This document shows positions 18,206-26,610 of a stretch of 64,000 bases of DNA, in pieces. The stretch spans positions 248,001 through 312,000 of the forward strand of contig CANMZT010000004.1 in the NCBI GenBank assembly GCA_947502405.1, written 5' to 3'. The notes beneath the pieces are model-generated. The model was not told where the DNA came from. It saw only the letters and a program-made list of their open reading frames with translations, and ran no database searches. Position 1 is the stretch's first letter. Each line of letters starts with the position of its first letter. This DNA comes from an uncultured Algibacter sp. (GTDB lineage Bacteria; Bacteroidota; Bacteroidia; Flavobacteriales; Flavobacteriaceae). A program made the position numbers and the translations under genes.

Positions 18206-20040
18206 TGGGGCATTTTACCAACATATTAAAATATGCCAAACCTTATAAAAAATATGCCTTAGGGCATGTTATTTCAAATGTATTTTATGCATTATTTGGC
18301 ACCTTATCATTTATTGCTTTAAAGCCTATGTTAGATGTCATTTTTGACAAAAAAACATTGGCTCCAAAATCCTTTCCTGAATTTAAAGGTTTAAATAATA
18401 TAAAAGATTATGCAGAGGATGCTCTAATCTACTACATGGATGATTTTACTGGTGGCGATAAATCTAAAGCCCTAGTTTTTGTAATTGGATTAATTATCTC
18501 TATGTTTTTACTTAAAAATATTGCAGGGTATTTAGCAAACTACTTCATGGTATTTTTACGTAATGGTGTTATTAGAGATATAAGAAATAAAGTCTATAAA
18601 AAAACTGTTGATTTGCCATTATCCTTCTTTTCAGAGCAACGCAAAGGCGATATAATTGCACGAGTTACTGGTGATGTTAATGATTTGCAGTATTCCTTTT
18701 TGCCCGTTTTAGAACTTATTGTCAGAGAACCCCTCACCATCATATTTACAATAATTGCAATGCTAATTATAAGCCCGCAATTAACATTATTCGTTTTTAT
18801 CTTTATACCAATAATGAGTTTTATTATTTCAAGAATTGGAAAAAGCTTAAAACGTAAATCTACTCGTGTTCAAAGGGAGCAGGGTATTTTCTTATCTACA
18901 CTCGAAGAAACTTTAACGGGTTTACGTATTATAAAAGGCTTTAATGCAGAAAAGACATTTAATGATAAGTTTCAAGAGTCAACAAATCGCTCTTATCATT
19001 TTAGAAATAAATTATTAAATCGACAAAACCTAGCATCACCTACTAGTGAGATTCTTGGTATTTTAATGATTTCTGGGATCTTGTGGTACGGTGGAAATTT
19101 AATACTTAGTGGAGATCAAAAATCTGTTCTAGATGGTAGTATGTTTTTAGTTTACCTTGGGCTTTCCTATCAAATTTTAACACCTGCAAAAGCAATCACT
19201 CGGGGTATCTATAATATAAAAAAGGGAGGTGCCGCTGCAGAACGTATTCAAGAAATCATAGATTCTCCAAATCCCATAAAAGACAAACCAAATGCAGTTG
19301 AAAAATCTGGATTTGAAAAAAATATAGAATTCAAAAACATCTCTTTCAAATATGAAGATGAATATGTTTTAAAAAACTTCTCATTAACTATTCCAAAAGG
19401 TAAAACAGTGGCTTTAGTGGGGCAGTCTGGTAGCGGTAAATCAACGATCGCTAACCTCATAACGCGTTTTTACCATGTTAATGAAGGAGAAATTTTAATT
19501 GATGGCTTAAATATTAATGATTTAACCACGAGTTCTCTAAGAAATCAACTCGGTATAGTTACGCAAGATGCTATTCTTTTTAATGACACCATAGTCAATA
19601 ATCTAAAACTTGGAAAACAAGATGCCACTGATGAAGATGTTATTGAAGCTTTAAAAATTGCTAACGCCTGGGAATTTGTTAAAGATTTACCTCAAGGTAT
19701 TGAAACGAATATAGGAGACGCTGGTAGCAAACTATCTGGAGGGCAAAAACAACGTTTAAGTATTGCCAGAGCAGTATTGAAAAGCCCACCCATTATGATT
19801 TTAGATGAGGCAACCTCAGCTCTGGATACAGAAAGTGAACGCGTCGTTCAATTGGCTTTAGAAAACATGATGAAAAACAGAACATCAATAGTTATAGCAC
19901 ATAGACTATCAACCATCCAAAACGCTGATAATATTGTGGTATTAAATAAAGGCGAAATTGTAGAACAAGGAAAACATGACGAGCTTATTACCAAAAAAGG
20001 AGTCTACAAAAAGCTTGTTGACATGCAAAGCTTAGATTAA
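18205..20040 (+). CDS. ABC exporter, fused permease and ATPase (MsbA-like)
   Basis: A six-segment membrane domain (about residues 15-330) is followed by an ATPase domain with Walker A GQSGSGKS (about 405-412), signature LSGGQKQR, Walker B IMILDEATSALD and the H-loop IAHRLST. This is the layout of MsbA-type half-transporters that flip lipids or export peptides. A GTG start overlaps the TAG stop of the phosphosugar mutase, implying translational coupling; whether the two share a pathway is unknown. The length of 611 residues is normal. Confidence 0.93.
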   Translation: MGHFTNILKYAKPYKKYALGHVISNVFYALFGTLSFIALKPMLDVIFDKKTLAPKSFPEFKGLNNIKDYAEDALIYYMDDFTGGDKSKALVFVIGLIISMFLLKNIAGYLANYFMVFLRNGVIRDIRNKVYKKTVDLPLSFFSEQRKGDIIARVTGDVNDLQYSFLPVLELIVREPLTIIFTIIAMLIISPQLTLFVFIFIPIMSFIISRIGKSLKRKSTRVQREQGIFLSTLEETLTGLRIIKGFNAEKTFNDKFQESTNRSYHFRNKLLNRQNLASPTSEILGILMISGILWYGGNLILSGDQKSVLDGSMFLVYLGLSYQILTPAKAITRGIYNIKKGGAAAERIQEIIDSPNPIKDKPNAVEKSGFEKNIEFKNISFKYEDEYVLKNFSLTIPKGKTVALVGQSGSGKSTIANLITRFYHVNEGEILIDGLNINDLTTSSLRNQLGIVTQDAILFNDTIVNNLKLGKQDATDEDVIEALKIANAWEFVKDLPQGIETNIGDAGSKLSGGQKQRLSIARAVLKSPPIMILDEATSALDTESERVVQLALENMMKNRTSIVIAHRLSTIQNADNIVVLNKGEIVEQGKHDELITKKGVYKKLVDMQSLD

Positions 20041-20070
20041 ACGACCTTAGCCAATAATTTATATAAATAA

Positions 20071-20106
20071 AAAAAAGGATAGAGATTTGGGGGCGTCTAT
20101 CCTTTT
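20071..20106 (+). terminator. Hairpin terminator after the ABC exporter
   Basis: GGATAGA pairs with TCTATCC around a 12-base loop that contains a G run, followed by TTTT. The rest of the 290-base gap before the sigma gene holds no other structure I can support. Confidence 0.65.
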
Positions 20107-20330
20107 CCGTTTCTGTTAGACTTGGGGAAGACTAACACATAAGTAGGTTTCTGATACAAACATAAAACATAAAAACTTATCTTACAAGAAAAAATGTATT
20201 TTATCGTATATTATATACACTTTATCGATTATATATATTTTAAATCCTTGATTTTCAGTGTTGTAAAATAATTAAAAAACACCATTAAACTTTTAGTATA
20301 TTTAGTAGTCTAAAAACCAAACAATTGTTT

Positions 20331-20873
20331 GTGATTGACGAAGCTCAACTTATAACTCAACTACAATCTAAAACTAATAAAAACGAAGCCTTTAAAGAAC
20401 TCTTAAGTCTTTACAAGGAACGATTATATTGGCATATTAGAAATATTGTAAAATCGCATGATGACGCAGATGATGTGCTTCAGAATACATTCATCAAAAT
20501 CTTTAGAAACATTGACAAATTTAAAGGAGATAGCAAATTATTTTCTTGGATGTATAGAATTGCTACTAATGAATCTATTACCTTCATTAACAAAAAAGCA
20601 AAACAGTTACAGATAACAAACGAAGAGATTCAGCAATTAGCAATAAACAATTTAGCATCAGATGTCTATTTTGAAGGTGACGCCATTCAATTAAAACTCC
20701 AGAAGGCTATATCTACATTACCAGAAAAACAACAATTGGTGTTTAATATGAAATATTTTGAAGATATAAAGTACAAAGATATGTCTGAAATTTTAGAAAC
20801 TAGCGAAGGAGCTCTTAAAGCATCATACCATATTGCAGTAAAAAAAATAGAAGCGTATTTAATTGAGAATTAA
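20331..20873 (+). CDS. ECF-type RNA polymerase sigma factor (first module)
   Basis: About 180 residues with sigma region 2 (HDDADDVLQNTFIKIFRNIDKFKGDSKLFSWMYRIATNES) and region 4 (ALQKAISTLPEKQQ-like KAISTLPEKQQLVFNMKYFEDIKYKDMSEIL). The frame is open from a TTG at 20325, but the GTG at 20331 (reading MIDEAQLI) matches the usual start of this family better. It heads a three-gene run with a membrane protein and a Spy-like protein, a common Bacteroidota arrangement. The promoter it recognises is not evident here. Confidence 0.92.
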   Translation: MIDEAQLITQLQSKTNKNEAFKELLSLYKERLYWHIRNIVKSHDDADDVLQNTFIKIFRNIDKFKGDSKLFSWMYRIATNESITFINKKAKQLQITNEEIQQLAINNLASDVYFEGDAIQLKLQKAISTLPEKQQLVFNMKYFEDIKYKDMSEILETSEGALKASYHIAVKKIEAYLIEN

Positions 20874-20916
20874 ACCTTTCAAAAATTTATAAGTCAAATA
20901 AACAAGAGCATACAGA

Positions 20917-21426
20917 ATGAAAAACAAGAATCTACATAATATTAAATCATCAGGGTTTAAAGTTCCTAATGCCTATTTTGATACTTTTGAGAAAAAGATT
21001 CTTAACAATATCGATGAGGCTCATAGCTTAAATAATATCAAATCTACAAGCTTTAAAGTACCAGAAAATTATTTTGATAGTATTGAAACGCGAATTACCG
21101 AAAGGATATCAGAAGAAGTGCAGGAAACCAAAGTAATTTCACTAATCAACAAAAAAACGGTTATTTATATTTCAAGCATAGCTGCTGCTATTTTGATTTT
21201 GTTCAATCTTTCTATTTTTGATAATAATCCATCTTTTGATAATTTAGAAACCGAAACTGTTGAAAATTATATCTTAGACGAAAATATAAGTTCTTATGAA
21301 ATGGCATCTTTATTTAGTACTGATCAACTTCATGAGAGCGATTTCATTGAACATGAATTTGATGAGGAAAATCTAAAAGAATATCTATTAAATAATGCTG
21401 ATATTGAGGCTTTAATGTTAGAATAA
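20917..21426 (+). CDS. Membrane protein with duplicated motif, likely sigma regulator
   Basis: One membrane segment (about 89-102) separates a cytoplasmic N-terminal half from a periplasmic acidic C-terminal half. The N-terminal half holds two copies of a short motif, SGFKVPNAYFDTFEKKI (about 12-28) and TSFKVPENYFDSIETRI (about 44-60). The position directly after an ECF sigma gene, and the size, suggest an anti-sigma factor, but no zinc-binding HxxxCxxC is present. I do not recognise a named family. The C-terminus is strongly acidic (EHEFDEENLKEYLL). Confidence 0.7.
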   Translation: MKNKNLHNIKSSGFKVPNAYFDTFEKKILNNIDEAHSLNNIKSTSFKVPENYFDSIETRITERISEEVQETKVISLINKKTVIYISSIAAAILILFNLSIFDNNPSFDNLETETVENYILDENISSYEMASLFSTDQLHESDFIEHEFDEENLKEYLLNNADIEALMLE

Positions 21427-21437
21427 CACTTAAAAAA

Positions 21438-21878
21438 ATGAAAAAGATAATACTTATAGCAATATGTTTTGTGTCGTTTACTGTGATGGCTCAAAAAGAT
21501 AAAAGAGAACAAATAAAAGCCTTAAAAATAGCCTTTATTACAGAACAGCTCAATTTATCTGAGAAAGAATCACAAGCATTCTGGCCAGTTTACAACGCTT
21601 TTGAACAAGAAAAGAATAATATTAGGTTTAAAGAAATGAGAGCCATCAGAAAAGAAATCAAAGAAAACCTAGATACTATGACTGATGTTGAAGCTAATGC
21701 GCTTATTGAACGATTAAATAAAGCAGAAAACAGCATGCATAATTTAAGGATGGAATTACCTAAAAAACTATCTAATATTATACCAGCAAAGAAAATAATT
21801 AAACTCAAAGTTGCAGAGGAAGATTTTAAAAAGAAAATGCTCAATGAGTTAAAAAAACGTAAAAAAGAGAGAGGTTAG
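21438..21878 (+). CDS. Spy/CpxP-like periplasmic protein (first module)
   Basis: A signal peptide (cleavage after VMAQ) is followed by a fully helical, highly charged domain with the LTxxQ-family pattern LNLSEKESQAFWPVYNAFEQEK. Members act as periplasmic chaperones or metal/stress sensors. It is the third gene of the sigma module, 11 bases after the putative regulator, and its stop codon lies inside the terminator stem. Confidence 0.8.
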   Translation: MKKIILIAICFVSFTVMAQKDKREQIKALKIAFITEQLNLSEKESQAFWPVYNAFEQEKNNIRFKEMRAIRKEIKENLDTMTDVEANALIERLNKAENSMHNLRMELPKKLSNIIPAKKIIKLKVAEEDFKKKMLNELKKRKKERG

Positions 21879-21897
21879 CTAACCTCTCTCTTTTTTT
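21865..21897 (+). terminator. Hairpin terminator of the first sigma module
   Basis: AGAGAGGTT pairs with AACCTCTCT around AGCT, followed by T7. The stop codon of the Spy-like gene is part of the stem. Confidence 0.85.
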
Positions 21898-21912
21898 AAA
21901 ACTAATTTAAAA

Positions 21913-23052
21913 TTAGTCTTTAATTATTTTTTTTGAAACAATTCCCCCTGAATCGAGTTTAATACTCATTAAATAAAGTCCTTTTGATAAATTACTAACA
22001 TCTATCATCAAATCAGATGTTGTTAGTATTTTACTACCTGTAGCATCAAATACATCTATTTTCCGAATAGCTTCTGAAGATTTAATATTTACAAAATCCG
22101 TTGATGGATTAGGATATATATCCATAGAAATCTCCTTCTTTAAAGCCTTATTCAAGCTTAATACATTATTGTAATCATATGTCGTTCTGTAATTGTTTGT
22201 GCTAGTTTCAGAAAGTATTTTATTAAAGTACGGATAATCTTCGTATAGATATTCCAATCCATATTTATCGGCGAAAGGATTATCAAAACCACTCATTAAA
22301 GCTGTCATGTCATAAGCATAAGTAATTGTTTCATCTCCACCACCTCCTCCAACAAATGTATCAGTCTCAGATATTCTATTTCCATTACCATCTACCGCAT
22401 ATGTAGTAGTAAATGCCTCTTCCCAAGCCATACCGTTTCTAATATCGTATTTCACAGATGCTATTCTATTATTACCATCGTAGGTAAAACTATCTCTACC
22501 TTCCAAAACCCAAGTAGACCCATTCCACTCTTCTTCAATAATTTCATCAATTGTGCCATTACCATTATAGGATATGGTAGATTGAAACGTATTTGTCCAA
22601 ACAGAACCGTCGTAATCCTCAGAAAAACCCCCTGTTAATGTTGTACCAGAATATGAAATTGTTGATCTTGACTCCGCAACCCAAGCCCCAGTATCCCAAG
22701 TATAACTTTCAATTAAAGACAAATCATCATTCCCATTATAAGTGTATACAGTTCTTTCTAAGTTTTCATACATACCAGTTGATGAATTATAACTCTGATA
22801 AATCTCAACAGTTACCTTATTACTTCCGTTATAGGTATAAATAGTTTTTCCAAATGCTTCCCAATTTAAGCCATTCCAAAAAAAATCTGTTTCGGTTTTT
22901 AAATTACCATTTTCATATTCGTAGTTAGAACCTGAACTGTTCATCCAAGTACCTCCACCAATATCTACTTCTTCAATAGAGGATAAGAGTTGGTTTTGAC
23001 CATAACAGATAGCAGAGAGCGTTAATAAACACAGTATTGTAATTTTTTTCAT
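21913..23052 (-). CDS. Secreted repeat protein with T9SS sorting domain
   Basis: A signal peptide (LSAICYGQ) is followed by about six imperfect repeats of roughly 28-32 residues with the pattern W-x-x-YxYNGxxxVxxxxxxxWxG (TIYTYNGSNKV, TVYTYNGNDDL, STISYNGNGTI, DSFTYDGNNRI), reminiscent of RHS-like or YD-type beta-strands. The last 75 residues are a T9SS type A sorting domain (MDIYPNPSTDFVNI, IDVFDATGSKIL, NLSKGLYLMSI, KKIIKD). It is probably surface-exposed. No catalytic motif is visible. It converges on the first sigma module. Confidence 0.82.
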   Translation of the reverse strand: MKKITILCLLTLSAICYGQNQLLSSIEEVDIGGGTWMNSSGSNYEYENGNLKTETDFFWNGLNWEAFGKTIYTYNGSNKVTVEIYQSYNSSTGMYENLERTVYTYNGNDDLSLIESYTWDTGAWVAESRSTISYSGTTLTGGFSEDYDGSVWTNTFQSTISYNGNGTIDEIIEEEWNGSTWVLEGRDSFTYDGNNRIASVKYDIRNGMAWEEAFTTTYAVDGNGNRISETDTFVGGGGGDETITYAYDMTALMSGFDNPFADKYGLEYLYEDYPYFNKILSETSTNNYRTTYDYNNVLSLNKALKKEISMDIYPNPSTDFVNIKSSEAIRKIDVFDATGSKILTTSDLMIDVSNLSKGLYLMSIKLDSGGIVSKKIIKD

Positions 23053-23158
23053 AATATTTAAGGTTTTTAATTTGATTAATTAACTAACTTAAATGTATAA
23101 AAAATACCTACCATATTAAAAAACAAGCAGTTAAGTGTTGTTTTTTTAGATGAAGTGA

Positions 23159-24247
23159 TTATTTAAAAAGTAATTTTGATATTTTTCCTGCTCCAGCGGA
23201 ATAAGCCACAGAATCATTTAAAAACCGAATGGTATAAAAACCTTGATCACTTAAATGTTTCCATGTAGTTCCAGAATCACTACTATAATCGATGCCTTTA
23301 AAACCAATAGCCACCAATTCTTTTCCGTTTCTGTTAGGAATATATTGCACGCAACTTCTATATCCTGGGTTTTGATTTTCAGCCACTAACTCCCAAGTTT
23401 TACCACCATCTTTTGTTCTTATCTTATTAGCAAAATTATCATCTGGCTTGGTATAATCTCCTCCAATAGCAAATCCGTTTAATTCATCATAAAAGTCAAT
23501 GGAATAAATGCCCTCAGTATCTTTTTCTTTAACTATTGGCGTATCAAAGACTTCCCAAGTTTTTCCTTTATCTGGCGAATAATAAACTCTTCCTGCAGTA
23601 GTAGCTACCCAAGTATTATTACCAACTATTGCAATATTAGTATCGCTTGCAGCAAATGCACCTTCATTTTCTAAACCTTTTGGTAAATCATTACATGATA
23701 ATTTTTCCCAAGTATTTCCTCCATCTCGGGTAATAATAACACTTAAACACCCATCAGTTGAATCTCCAATTGCTATTCCTTCGTCTTCATTCCAGAATTC
23801 CATCGAATCGTAAAAAACATTAGGATGTGATTCTTTATATACCACTTTATTCTTTTTTAAGTCTGCGTCAAGTTTATAAAGTAAAGCTGGGGATCCAATA
23901 GTAATACCAAACCCTGCCTTTTTAGTGACACCAAGCGCTCTAAAATTTAGTTTCAAAGTATCATTCGATAAGTTTATTTTATGATTATAAAATGCTTTTC
24001 CTTTTAACGAATCTACATGCTTAAAAATAGAATTCGGAAAGATGATTCCAAATTCGCCTGTTGATGTTAAATATGCTGGAGCAGAAAATTCAGATTCAAT
24101 AATTTCTAGGGCACGAACATTTAGAGTAGAATCTTGAACAAGTGTTTCTATTTCAACTTTATTAAATCCTTTTGATGAAACTTTATCTTCATTTACTGCT
24201 GAAAATAAAAATATTAAGGAGAATACTAATAAAATAAACTGTTTCAT
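23159..24247 (-). CDS. Exported Asp-box (BNR) repeat protein, Ycf48-like
   Basis: A signal peptide is followed by a beta-propeller with four Asp-box type motifs: RDGGNTWEKL, PDKGKTWEVF, KDGGKTWELV and SDSGTTWKHL. The order and length (362 residues) match the Ycf48/Vps10-like propellers widely annotated as photosystem stability factor-like or glycosyl-hydrolase-like. No enzyme residues can be assigned. It lies just past the terminator of the SCO operon on the same strand; it lacks the shared promoter of the regulon upstream. Confidence 0.8.
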   Translation of the reverse strand: MKQFILLVFSLIFLFSAVNEDKVSSKGFNKVEIETLVQDSTLNVRALEIIESEFSAPAYLTSTGEFGIIFPNSIFKHVDSLKGKAFYNHKINLSNDTLKLNFRALGVTKKAGFGITIGSPALLYKLDADLKKNKVVYKESHPNVFYDSMEFWNEDEGIAIGDSTDGCLSVIITRDGGNTWEKLSCNDLPKGLENEGAFAASDTNIAIVGNNTWVATTAGRVYYSPDKGKTWEVFDTPIVKEKDTEGIYSIDFYDELNGFAIGGDYTKPDDNFANKIRTKDGGKTWELVAENQNPGYRSCVQYIPNRNGKELVAIGFKGIDYSSDSGTTWKHLSDQGFYTIRFLNDSVAYSAGAGKISKLLFK

Positions 24248-24270
24248 AATCTTAAATTTCCTTAAAAATA

Positions 24271-24303
24271 GAAAAGCTTCATGAATAAATCATGAAGCTT
24301 TTC
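24271..24303 (-). terminator. Terminator of the YHYH-MORN-SCO operon
   Basis: A perfect 14-base stem (GAAAAGCTTCATGA and its complement) with a 5-base loop follows the SCO gene on the minus strand. Confidence 0.75.
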
Positions 24304-24358
24304 ATCAAAATGTTCTCAATATTTTTCAATAAAGAAAAAAATAGAACTATTAATCAAA

Positions 24359-24994
24359 TCAAACCTCTTTCATTAATATCTCTACGTGTCGCTTCAATCG
24401 CTCTACATCTACTGGCAACGTACCATTATAAACACCCCTTATATACCCTTGTTTATCAACTAAAATAAAGTTTTCAGTATGAATAAAATTACTTTCATCT
24501 TGAGTTTTAGTAAAATCCTCATCTGCAAAATATCCTTTCCTTGCAATATCATAAAGTTCATCTTTATCACCAGTTACCAAATGCCATTTCTCAGAATTTA
24601 CATGGTATTTTTCAGCATACTTTTTTAATAAAGGAATTGAATCTCTCCAGGGCATAACTGTATGAGAAAGCAACATAATATCATGCTTCTTTTTATAGGC
24701 TTCTTGAATAGCTTGCATGTTTTTAGTGAGTTTCGGACAAATACCAGGGCAACTTGTAAAAAAGAAATCTGCTATATATATTTTACCTTTAAATGTACTA
24801 TTGTTGACTTCTTCTTCATTTTGATTTATAAATGAAAACTCAGGAATCTTATGCCTTGGTGTATTCCATTCTGGAGTAAATTCAGCCGAATTAAAATATG
24901 GCAGTTTTGTGATTTCAGCAGAAGCTGATTCTTTTGATTTGCTTTTACATGAAAAAAATGATATGGCAATCAAAACAATGAAAATAAATTTCAT
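24359..24994 (-). CDS. SCO-family lipoprotein
   Basis: SCO proteins deliver copper to cytochrome oxidase or act as thiol-disulfide factors. The copper/thiol motif is intact as CPGIC in FFTSCPGICPKLTKNMQ, with the distal His in SNFIHTENFILVDKQGYIRG. The lipobox FFSC is Cys16 if translation starts at the ATG at 24994. The frame is open to a further ATG at 25060, but that would add 22 residues partly made of a dispersed repeat and would bury the signal peptide. It is the last gene of the small-ORF/YHYH/MORN/SCO run. Confidence 0.9.
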   Translation of the reverse strand: MKFIFIVLIAISFFSCKSKSKESASAEITKLPYFNSAEFTPEWNTPRHKIPEFSFINQNEEEVNNSTFKGKIYIADFFFTSCPGICPKLTKNMQAIQEAYKKKHDIMLLSHTVMPWRDSIPLLKKYAEKYHVNSEKWHLVTGDKDELYDIARKGYFADEDFTKTQDESNFIHTENFILVDKQGYIRGVYNGTLPVDVERLKRHVEILMKEV

Positions 24995-25004
24995 TTTAAC
25001 CAAT

Positions 25005-25034
25005 ATATTGCTTCCTTCCTTCGCAGGAATGACA
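25005..25034 (-). repeat. Fragment of a GTCATTCC-type dispersed repeat
   Basis: On the minus strand the stretch contains GTCATTCCTGCGAAGG then AAGGAAGCAAT, the familiar half of a palindromic repeat. It lies between the MORN and SCO genes and is read through by the operon. A related, more complete form lies inside purL (44075-44146). Confidence 0.5.
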
Positions 25035-25037
25035 GGA

Positions 25038-25607
25038 TTATTCAATTTCATCTTTATCAACCGTTACTGTATAACATTTTTTTAAACCAATTAACCCAAA
25101 TCGTTCGCCATTAACAACCTCATAATTGGCCTTAATACTTCCATCTGGTTTCCATAAGCGTTGGCTTCCTACTTCCTTTCCATTTTCATAATTAAAATCC
25201 CTAAATAGAAGTCCATCTAAATACCATTCCTTTACATTGCCATGAAATTCGCCTTTATTATTAAAATGGTATTCAAATTTCAGATTACCATTGTCCCACC
25301 AAGCTTTATGTATTCCTGTTTTAATTCCTTCAGTATAAAATCTTTCAACAACTAATATTCCATCTATATTCCACTGTTTTTCTTTGCCTTCTTTTAAACC
25401 ACTTTTGTAAAATACTTCAGATTGTAATTTGCCATCAGAAAATGAACTTACTACCTTACCAGTAAAAGGTTTTTCTTTAAATTCTAAAACACCATTATTT
25501 AAATTTAGTTGTTTATTAGAAATATCTAAAGTTATAGTCTCTTGCTTTTCGCATGAGGCAGCAATTAAAAATAGGAGAACGATATTTAGAGCAACTAAAA
25601 ACCTCAA
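25038..25607 (-). CDS. MORN/YwqK-repeat lipoprotein
   Basis: A lipobox (IAASC, Cys19) is followed by five or six MORN-variant repeats of about 23 residues with the pattern G-x-L-x-x-E-x-x-Y-x-x-G-x-x-x-G (DGKLQSEVFYKSGLKEG, DGILVVERFYTEGIKTG, NGNLKFEYHFNNKGEFHG, DGLLFRDFNYENGKEVG). Databases often call these YwqK-family antitoxins, but that label is not supported here: there is no toxin gene and the protein is a lipoprotein. Its start directly abuts the stop of the YHYH gene (25608), so the two are translated from one message. Confidence 0.85.
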   Translation of the reverse strand: MRFLVALNIVLLFLIAASCEKQETITLDISNKQLNLNNGVLEFKEKPFTGKVVSSFSDGKLQSEVFYKSGLKEGKEKQWNIDGILVVERFYTEGIKTGIHKAWWDNGNLKFEYHFNNKGEFHGNVKEWYLDGLLFRDFNYENGKEVGSQRLWKPDGSIKANYEVVNGERFGLIGLKKCYTVTVDKDEIE

Positions 25608-26411
25608 CTAGCGAGAAATATTTCCAGGTGTACCAAAAAAGCCATTACCATTCAAATACGGGTCTTCACTGGTAATATGGTAATGATAAATACCATCAGG
25701 AAAATCTGCAGTTGCTCCAGTATGGCCATGATAATCATCTAAATCGCTATTTGTTATTGTGTTACCATTTTCTTGAGGTCCATACACCGGAAAGCCATCT
25801 GCCAACAAACCTAAAAAAACATCTTCACCAAATTGTTCTGTTAAAAAAGTAGGCTCTATATGATAATGATAGTTTCCTTGTCCTGCTGGATGCCCTAAAT
25901 ACTGATCGAAAGAGTTAATTTCCCTAGTTAATGGCGAACCCCCAGCAGCATACTGATTAAAAAACACAACACCATTTCTAGAAATACCAATAGGCCCCAT
26001 TGGAGTAGCCTCTTTATTAGCGGCTTCTTCTGGATTTAAGGATATTGTAAACACGATATTTTGAGCAGAAATTCTATTAGGGTTTATTCTAAAGTTTGAA
26101 TTGGTACCATTATAGGCTTCATACAAAGGGTTATCTGTTGGCCAATACGGACTTTTATGATTCGGTAAATCTTGCGTTGTAAATGTTACTGTATTACCGT
26201 TTACAGCATAAGACAATCCTGTGCCTTCAAACTTTGATAAGATATTACTGATATCATAATCTGTATCAGTTTGTTCCTCCATTTCTTCTTGTTCTTGTTC
26301 CTCTTCTAGAATAGTTTCATCAGAATCATCACTACTACAAGAATGAAGCGTTATTGAGAATAGAAGTAAAATACAAATAGTTGCAGTTGGTATTGTAAAT
26401 AGATTTTTCAT
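25608..26411 (-). CDS. YHYH-domain lipoprotein
   Basis: The lipobox LHSC (Cys25) is followed by a Glu-rich spacer (34-47) and a YHYH domain with two copies of the name-giving motif (residues 181-184 and 242-245), plus GLLADGFPVYGP and DYHGHTGATADFPDGIYHYH. Function of the domain is unknown; clustered His suggests metal binding. It is preceded on the same strand by a 32-residue ORF and the sigma-type promoter at 26567-26597, and followed without gap by the MORN gene. Confidence 0.9.
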   Translation of the reverse strand: MKNLFTIPTATICILLLFSITLHSCSSDDSDETILEEEQEQEEMEEQTDTDYDISNILSKFEGTGLSYAVNGNTVTFTTQDLPNHKSPYWPTDNPLYEAYNGTNSNFRINPNRISAQNIVFTISLNPEEAANKEATPMGPIGISRNGVVFFNQYAAGGSPLTREINSFDQYLGHPAGQGNYHYHIEPTFLTEQFGEDVFLGLLADGFPVYGPQENGNTITNSDLDDYHGHTGATADFPDGIYHYHITSEDPYLNGNGFFGTPGNISR

Positions 26412-26442
26412 AGCTTTTGATTTAAAATAGATAAACTTTTGG

Positions 26443-26541
26443 TTAATTACACAAATTACAAATTAAAACTACATTTAATATGAGTATAATAATTACTATT
26501 ATTAAGATAATTACAACCAAAGGTTTTTTCTTGATTTTCAT
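26443..26541 (-). CDS. Predicted 32-residue single-span membrane peptide
   Basis: The ATG at 26541 opens MKIKKKPLVVIILIIVII, a Lys-rich start followed by about 22 hydrophobic residues, and the ORF ends in CNLCN (a CxxC) before TAA. It is too short for an ORF cutoff of 60 residues. Support comes from position: the start lies 26 bases below the -10 element at 26567, the same as the 25-27 bases seen for the sigma, CotH and EF-hand YHYH genes. It is 31 bases before the YHYH gene. I know of no family. Without it the YHYH message would have an odd leader of about 150 bases. Confidence 0.55.
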   Translation of the reverse strand: MKIKKKPLVVIILIIVIIILILNVVLICNLCN

Positions 26542-26566
26542 GAGGCCCAATATTAATAACTGTATA

Positions 26567-26597
26567 TATAGATGTTTTTTTAACCTAAAACTTGCGC
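26567..26597 (-). promoter_or_regulatory. Sigma-regulon promoter of the small ORF/YHYH/MORN/SCO operon
   Basis: On the minus strand: GCGCAAG (26591-26597), 15 bases, then ACATCTATA (26567-26575). The -35 is identical to those of the sigma and anti-sigma promoters; the -10 differs at two positions from GCATCTAAA. It begins 14 bases past the stop of the EF-hand YHYH gene. Confidence 0.65.
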
Positions 26598-26610
26598 TTG
26601 GTTTAAAAAA

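Noticed and set aside
25038..25607. Toxin-antitoxin role of the MORN/YwqK protein
   Set aside because: No toxin gene is adjacent and the protein has a clear lipobox, so the database-style antitoxin label is not supported.
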